From: Kiritimatiellia bacterium | GTDB taxonomy: Bacteria > Verrucomicrobiota > Kiritimatiellia > SLAD01 | NCBI GenBank assembly: GCA_007134175.1 | Contig: SLLF01000313.1 | Location: forward strand, 1 to 9,554 | Direction: 5' to 3' | Length of the DNA: 9,554 bases | Shown here: positions 7,050-9,554 of the stretch, piece after piece | Position numbering within the stretch: the first letter of the stretch is position 1 | Layout of the letters: each line of letters begins with the position of its first letter | The notes under the pieces: model-generated | Databases searched by the model: none | Told to the model about the DNA's origin: nothing | What the model saw: the letters and a program-made list of their open reading frames with translations, nothing else | Translations under genes and position numbers: made by a program

Positions 7050-7979
7050 ATGTATTGTTATGGAAGGAATGAACCGGTTACGGAGGGCGCAGGGGTCCCG
7101 TTGACGCATGAGGTGCTGGCACCTCGGTCGGCCGTGGAGGATGATGATGAAGGGCTCGAGTTGGTGCGGGCTGCGTACCCGGCCCTCTGGGCGACCGCGC
7201 TGAACCGGTGGTTGCGCCCGGGCCCGCCCAATCAAATCGGCATGCTATATGCCTCCAGTTACCTGGTGCAGACGGGGGGTACGTGCTGGGCCATCGATCC
7301 CATCCTGCCTTCCAGCTTGATCCCGGATTGGCCTGCCGTTGACGCGCAGCCATTGCGGCAGTTATCGTTCGTGCTGCTTACGCATGCGCATAGCGACCAC
7401 TTTGATGGCGGCCTCCTCGCGATGCTGGCCGCGTCGGGGGTTGCGCTGATTGTTCCTGACCATATGCTCGAGTTGGTGCGGGACCGGGTTCGCCCGGCCA
7501 GACGCCAAGTCCTGGTTGCCCGGTCGGGAATCCCGCTGACCGTGGCGGGTGTGGATATCTTGCCTTTTGATGGTTTTCATAAGGCTCGTGATGACGCGGG
7601 TACGCTCTCGGGAATTGAGTCAACCGGCTATTATATCGTTGCCGGCGGTCGAAATTTAGTGTTCCCGGGGGATGCCCGTCATTATGACCCGCTAACCCTG
7701 CCCGATTTACCCGGGGTACCCGACTACTTGTTTGCCCATCTCTGGCTGGGCCGGGGCGCTGCGCTCGCGCCGGAGCCGCCCTTGCTGGACGCCTACGGTC
7801 GTTTTGTCGTACGCTGGCGCGCCAAACATATTTATCTGGCGCACCTGCATCAGGTCAGCCGCCCCTTGACAGACCGGTGGACGGAGCGCCATGTGGAGAT
7901 GGTCCGACAGCATTTGAAACAAATCGATGTGCCGGTCAAGGTTGAGGGGCTTGGCCCTGGTCAGCAGGTGAAATGGTGA
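7050..7979 (+). CDS. Metallo-beta-lactamase-fold hydrolase
   Basis: This 309-residue protein carries the MBL metal motifs: H112-A-H114-S-D116-H117 (LLTHAHSDHFDGG), FH177, GD208 (LVFPGDARHYDP) and an H265/H267 segment near the C-terminus (IYLAHLHQVS). The residues for a two-metal hydrolase site are therefore present. The first 60 residues are an acidic and helical extension before the first strand (GMLYASSYLV). The start at 7050 is the first ATG after the preceding gene and has only a weak AGG upstream. No signal peptide is seen, so a cytoplasmic enzyme is likely. Family functions range from lactonase (UlaG) to phosphodiesterase and nuclease. Its place between a sugar kinase gene and a TIM-barrel isomerase gene, with a 7-base overlap to the latter, favours a small-molecule role such as lactone or phosphodiester hydrolysis, but this is inference. 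Confidence 0.88.
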   Translation: MYCYGRNEPVTEGAGVPLTHEVLAPRSAVEDDDEGLELVRAAYPALWATALNRWLRPGPPNQIGMLYASSYLVQTGGTCWAIDPILPSSLIPDWPAVDAQPLRQLSFVLLTHAHSDHFDGGLLAMLAASGVALIVPDHMLELVRDRVRPARRQVLVARSGIPLTVAGVDILPFDGFHKARDDAGTLSGIESTGYYIVAGGRNLVFPGDARHYDPLTLPDLPGVPDYLFAHLWLGRGAALAPEPPLLDAYGRFVVRWRAKHIYLAHLHQVSRPLTDRWTERHVEMVRQHLKQIDVPVKVEGLGPGQQVKW

Positions 7980-8848
7980 GGATAGGACTACGATTACCCC
8001 CGGGCTACTTGGCGGGACAATGGGATGCAACCCATACGCCCGCGTTAGGACCGGCACCAGCCGCGTTAACCGAGTTGAAACAGGCGGGCCTCCAGACGGT
8101 GGAGCTGAATATGATGCGGGGTGATGTCGAGCCACAGGTCGCGCGCCAGGCGATGGATACACTGGCCGCCGCCGGCTTGGCTATGACGGTTCACGGCTGG
8201 CTCGGTCCATTACCCGGGACGGGCGACCCCGAACCGACCGGGGATTTGGTGGCACTTTGCCTGCACGCCCGTGATCATGGGGGCTACCCCCCGTTGATGG
8301 TGACGATTCACAGTCTCGCGTCATCCGTTGAGCCGCCTTGCATCATGGCACCGCAAACGGTGCAGGCCATTCAAGGCTGGCTGCGCTTTTTTGCCGCTCA
8401 GCGCTTTAACGTGCAGCTCGCGCTGGAACTTAATCGCGCCAATGGGGCTCCCCGGCCGGGGACATCCTACACGTCGCTGCTCGAAATGGTCGAGGAGATC
8501 AACCACCCGGGTGTGGGTTTCTGCTGGGATATTGGTCACAGCCACTGGAACTGTCTGCACGGTAAGCATCCATTAAAACCGCCGGATACCTTCACGGCCA
8601 AGGTAATCCACACGCACATCCATGATCTCGGCCCTTCCGGGGCCACCCACTATCCGCTGACGCTCGGGAACCTGCCGTTGATGCAATACTTGAATCTGCT
8701 GCGCGAGGCCCGGTATAACGGCATCCTCAGTCTGGAACTTTCTCCGGCGCGTTTCACGGAGCTGGGCCTTGACCTGAAATGCGGTATACTGGAATCCATC
8801 GCCGTCCTGCAAGCCGCCCGGGATATGCCAATCCAAGCTCGGCCATGA
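7973..8848 (+). CDS. Sugar isomerase/epimerase-like TIM-barrel protein (xylose isomerase-like, AP-endonuclease 2 fold)
   Basis: The 291-residue protein has the typical size of the family and its metal-site pattern on successive strands: VELN (43-46), VHGW (73-76), E152 (LALELNR), D186-x-x-H189 (FCWDIGHSHWN), H213-T-H215-I-H217-D218, and E255 (ILSLELSP). Members isomerise or epimerise sugars, sugar acids or their phosphates at C2 or C3, or act as dehydratases as in IolE. The ATG at 7973 lies within the end of the MBL gene; GTG at 7976 is an equally plausible start because AGG at 7966-7968 is better spaced to it (seven bases). It overlaps the next gene by four bases (ATGA). This is the second predicted sugar isomerase of the operon, so it may act on a different intermediate or provide the isomerase step that the divergent FucI-like protein may not. 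Confidence 0.88.
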   Translation: MVRIGLRLPPGYLAGQWDATHTPALGPAPAALTELKQAGLQTVELNMMRGDVEPQVARQAMDTLAAAGLAMTVHGWLGPLPGTGDPEPTGDLVALCLHARDHGGYPPLMVTIHSLASSVEPPCIMAPQTVQAIQGWLRFFAAQRFNVQLALELNRANGAPRPGTSYTSLLEMVEEINHPGVGFCWDIGHSHWNCLHGKHPLKPPDTFTAKVIHTHIHDLGPSGATHYPLTLGNLPLMQYLNLLREARYNGILSLELSPARFTELGLDLKCGILESIAVLQAARDMPIQARP

Positions 8849-9554
8849 AACTGCTGGTTATTTCGGATGTCCACGCTAACCACCACGCGCTGGAAGCGGT
8901 GGTGGCAGCGGAAGGGGATGCCGACCGGATCATTTGTGCGGGGGACCTGGTCGATTATGGTCCGTTCCCGGGCGAGGTGATCGATTGGTTTATGGCGCAC
9001 GATGTCCTCTGTGTCTCCGGCAACCACGACAAAGCGGTACTCGATGTTTATCGTTCGGCCCACGCTGAACCTGCCAAGCGGGAAGCACCGCCGTATCGCT
9101 GGATCCACTACAATGCAAATCGTCTGGAGCCGCATCAGGCGGCCTACCTCGCGGCATGTCCGGAGACGGCCGTGTTCGAAGTCGATGGTTGCTGGTACTT
9201 GCTTACCCATCAATTCGGTCCTGCCGCGACGTATGGCACTATTCAGCATTTACATGCATTCGACCAATTCATTGAACCGCATCTAGCGGGGACGGATCCA
9301 GCGGACCGGCGCGTCATTTTCGGACATACCCACCGGCAGGGCATTCATTACCTGGCGGCCAACCGGTTATGGTTGAATCCGGGCAGTCTGTCCTACCGGC
9401 GGGACGACGACCCAGGTCGCGCGGCGGAATACATGACCATCACGGACGGCAACATTGCGATGAAGCGACTGGACTACGACCGCCGCCCGCTGCTGGCGGC
9501 GGCTCGATCCGCGCCCCTAACCGACCCGCAACGGGAATGGGCGCTTGCGCACTA
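8845..9554 (+). CDS. Calcineurin-like metallophosphoesterase (3' end at window edge)
   Basis: The ATG at 8845 overlaps the preceding stop as ATGA, and the frame stays open to the window end, giving 236 full codons. The last two bases are TA, so the next base could complete a stop or a tyrosine. All metallophosphoesterase motifs are visible: D8-V-H10, GD34 (CAGDLVDYGP), G59-N60-H61-D62, H122 (LLTHQFGP) and G160-H161-T-H163, followed by LNPGS (177-181) as in YfcE-like proteins. The two-metal site looks intact and the protein almost full length for this family (about 235-250). Relatives hydrolyse phosphodiesters or phosphomonoesters in the cytoplasm. Its coupling to the sugar genes suggests it may remove phosphate from a pathway intermediate, but these enzymes are often promiscuous and the substrate is unknown. 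Confidence 0.9.
   Translation, partial: MKLLVISDVHANHHALEAVVAAEGDADRIICAGDLVDYGPFPGEVIDWFMAHDVLCVSGNHDKAVLDVYRSAHAEPAKREAPPYRWIHYNANRLEPHQAAYLAACPETAVFEVDGCWYLLTHQFGPAATYGTIQHLHAFDQFIEPHLAGTDPADRRVIFGHTHRQGIHYLAANRLWLNPGSLSYRRDDDPGRAAEYMTITDGNIAMKRLDYDRRPLLAAARSAPLTDPQREWALAH

Noticed and set aside
7055..7062. TTGTTATG, identical to the left arm and centre of the 1846-1865 dyad, at the start of the MBL gene
   Set aside because: The matching right arm is missing (GAAG instead of ACAA), so it is at best a half-site and probably chance.
7069..7104. An 11-codon frame beginning ATGAACCGG behind GGAAGGA
   Set aside because: The ribosome-like sequence is too close to the ATG, and the frame lies inside the better-supported MBL reading frame.

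Overview
Organism. The window is GC-rich, densely coding and entirely plus-strand, with short gaps and several stop/start overlaps, as in a free-living bacterium. The first gene joins ankyrin repeats to an SHD1 (SLA1 homology 1) domain, which in bacteria is mostly seen in the PVC group. The amidohydrolase and sugar-kinase styles also fit that group. A Verrucomicrobiota, Kiritimatiellota or Planctomycetota source is my inference; no rRNA or marker gene proves it.

Layout. (1) Bases 2-1093 hold the 3' part of a gene for an ankyrin-SHD1-phospholipase-D-like nuclease protein that began before the window. (2) Bases 1103-1825 encode a GntR/HutC-type repressor. (3) The 61-base gap after it holds a -35-like TTGACA and an AT-rich dyad (1846-1865) with the GT...AC layout of GntR operators. 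(4) From 1887 to the window end runs a probable catabolic operon: amidohydrolase (amidohydrolase-2 type), FucI-like isomerase, class II (FBA-type) aldolase, FGGY sugar kinase, metallo-beta-lactamase-fold hydrolase, xylose-isomerase-like TIM-barrel protein, and a calcineurin-type phosphoesterase cut by the window edge. Four of the six junctions inside it are 4-7 base overlaps (one depends on start choice). The 66-base gap before the aldolase gene holds a hairpin with an alternative, mutually exclusive partner.

How the genes may work together. Isomerase, FGGY kinase and class II aldolase form the classic route sugar -> ketose -> ketose phosphate -> two small fragments. The amidohydrolase and the MBL protein could open lactones or remove acyl groups, the second TIM-barrel protein could epimerise or isomerise a sugar or sugar acid, and the phosphoesterase could dephosphorylate an intermediate. 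The GntR protein is the obvious regulator, with the dyad as its likely site. The substrate cannot be read from the sequence. The combination does not match the textbook fucose, xylose, ascorbate or inositol operons, and the FucI-like protein appears to lack one of the three usual metal ligands. No transporter, dehydrogenase or glycoside hydrolase lies in the window. No RNA gene, CRISPR array, insertion sequence or gene-free stretch above 300 bases was found.
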